This document shows positions 63,450 to 64,000 of a stretch of 64,000 nt of DNA, piece by piece. The stretch spans positions 186,001-250,000 of the forward strand of contig NZ_SPHO01000004.1 of NCBI RefSeq assembly GCF_005845215.1, read 5' to 3'. The position numbers were made by a program, and so were the translations under genes. Positions within the stretch are counted from its first letter, which is position 1, and every line of letters starts with the position of its first letter. The DNA is from Clostridium sp. 1001271st1 H5 (lineage in GTDB: Bacteria > Bacillota > Clostridia > Lachnospirales > Lachnospiraceae). Below the pieces are notes generated by a model. The model saw only the letters and a list, made by a program, of their open reading frames with translations, did not search any database and was not told the DNA's origin.

Positions 63450-64000
63450 TTAATATGTAAACACCTGCCGCCTTTTCTCCAGCCATTTTAAAATCCAGTA
63501 GGGATTCACGCTCATCTCCTCATTGTGGTCTGTTTTAATATAGATTCCCACATGGAGATGTACGTCAAAGTTCCCTCTGGTCCCTTCTGTCTTTCCGTAG
63601 CCTGTGTCCCCCATATAACCAATCAGCTCCCCGGCCTTTACCCTGTCCCCCTCCTTAAAATCCCCGGCATAGTCATAGAGATGGGCGTAATACAGATAGG
63701 CGCCTCCCGGTGCCCGTATGCCTATACGCCATCCTCCCATTTCCAGCCACCCGATTTTTTCGATGATTCCGTCCGTCATGCTGACAACCGGATAATAACC
63801 GGGCGGCATCTCAGAACCCATGATATCACAGCCTTCATGGCGGCGCTTCGGGCTGCCGCCGTTCTGACTGCCGCCTGTCTGGCCGCTGTCCGCCTGGCCG
63901 CCCCCGTTTTGGCCGCTGCCCGCCTGGCCTCCCCCGTTTTGGCCGCTGCCCGCCTGGCCTCCCCCCGCCTGACCTTCTCCCGTCTGGCCGCTGCTCACAT
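63450..64000 (-). CDS. M23-type peptidase-like protein with Gly/Gln repeats, N-terminus cut by window edge
   Basis: The frame is open to base 64000, so the start is outside. The last 130 residues form an M23/LytM domain: RRHEGCDIMG (first zinc His and Asp), GIRAPGGAYLYYAHL, GELIGYMGDTGYGKTEG and FDVHLHVGIY (HxH). Such enzymes cut peptidoglycan cross-bridges or act as activators; the full metal set His-Asp-His seems present. The visible N-part is a low-complexity linker of GGGQAGSGQN units from a 30-bp repeat (63901-63960 and flanks). Confidence 0.8.
   Translation of the reverse strand, partial: VSSGQTGEGQAGGGQAGSGQNGGGQAGSGQNGGGQADSGQTGGSQNGGSPKRRHEGCDIMGSEMPPGYYPVVSMTDGIIEKIGWLEMGGWRIGIRAPGGAYLYYAHLYDYAGDFKEGDRVKAGELIGYMGDTGYGKTEGTRGNFDVHLHVGIYIKTDHNEEMSVNPYWILKWLEKRRQVFTY
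63880..64000. repeat. 30-bp in-frame repeat in the M23 gene linker
   Basis: The block at 63901-63930 recurs exactly at 63931-63960; diverged copies flank it. It codes for Gly/Gln/Ser decapeptides on the minus strand. Confidence 0.75.

Overview
The window reads as a chromosomal segment of a moderately GC-rich anaerobic Firmicute of the Lachnospiraceae, most like the Enterocloster / Clostridium bolteae-clostridioforme group. This is an inference from gene content: nadABC-niaR, a hisZGDBA-IE cluster with short HisG plus HisZ, PadR/DUF1700, YesMN-type control of a CUT1 ABC transporter, GH31 enzymes, MecA-like PBP, RecU, and strong GGAGG ribosome sites. No rRNA, tRNA, CRISPR, phage or IS element was found. 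Genes are dense and mostly on the minus strand.

Layout. 0-8.5 kb: a REC/GGDEF-like/EAL/PAS protein cut by the window start, a SAM methyltransferase, a MecA-type penicillin-binding protein and two lipoproteins. 8.6-13.1 kb: plus-strand NAD synthesis operon nadA-nadB-nadC-niaR plus a metallophosphoesterase, with a palindrome over the -35 box as probable NiaR operator. 13.1-19.5 kb: a large lipoprotein, a small membrane protein coupled to a DUF2079 protein, a FUSC-like membrane protein next to a MarR regulator, and a damaged-looking small Cys-rich ORF. 19.6-25.2 kb: a c-di-GMP operon coding for a PTS EIIC-EAL fusion and a hybrid kinase with an intact GGDEF domain. 25.3-27.2 kb: padR-DUF1700-secreted protein. 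27.3-35.5 kb: pepT and the his operon, which contains an unrecognised membrane protein and a HisIE carrying an extra N-terminal barrel domain. 35.6-38 kb: recU, then a divergent three-gene unit of a His/Cys-rich exported protein, an ECF sigma factor and an RsgI-like anti-sigma. 38-50.4 kb: acetyltransferases, a LuxC-like fragment, an autoregulated MerR, trpS, RNA-modification enzymes (RluA, RsuA, RsmF-like), SDR, YgiQ radical SAM, HAD phosphatase and an N-terminally short MATE transporter. 50.6-63.4 kb: an acyltransferase, a 290-bp hairpin element, and a sugar locus (two GH31 enzymes, two permeases, binding protein) divergent from its YesM/YesN two-component system. The right edge cuts an M23 peptidase-like gene.

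How genes work together. NiaR probably shuts off nadABC when niacin is present. The EIIC-EAL and GGDEF-kinase proteins could tie sugar sensing to c-di-GMP turnover. YesMN probably activates the ABC/GH31 operon through direct repeats upstream of it. The sigma/anti-sigma pair probably controls its own operon, including the exported His/Cys-rich protein.

Best candidates for something undescribed: the long nested inverted repeat at 52074-52363, just after the GH31 stop codon and before that operon's terminator; the His/Cys-rich protein-sigma-RsgI unit; the EIIC-EAL plus DGC-kinase operon; and short tandem repeats recurring at several unrelated sites, several of them in frame.
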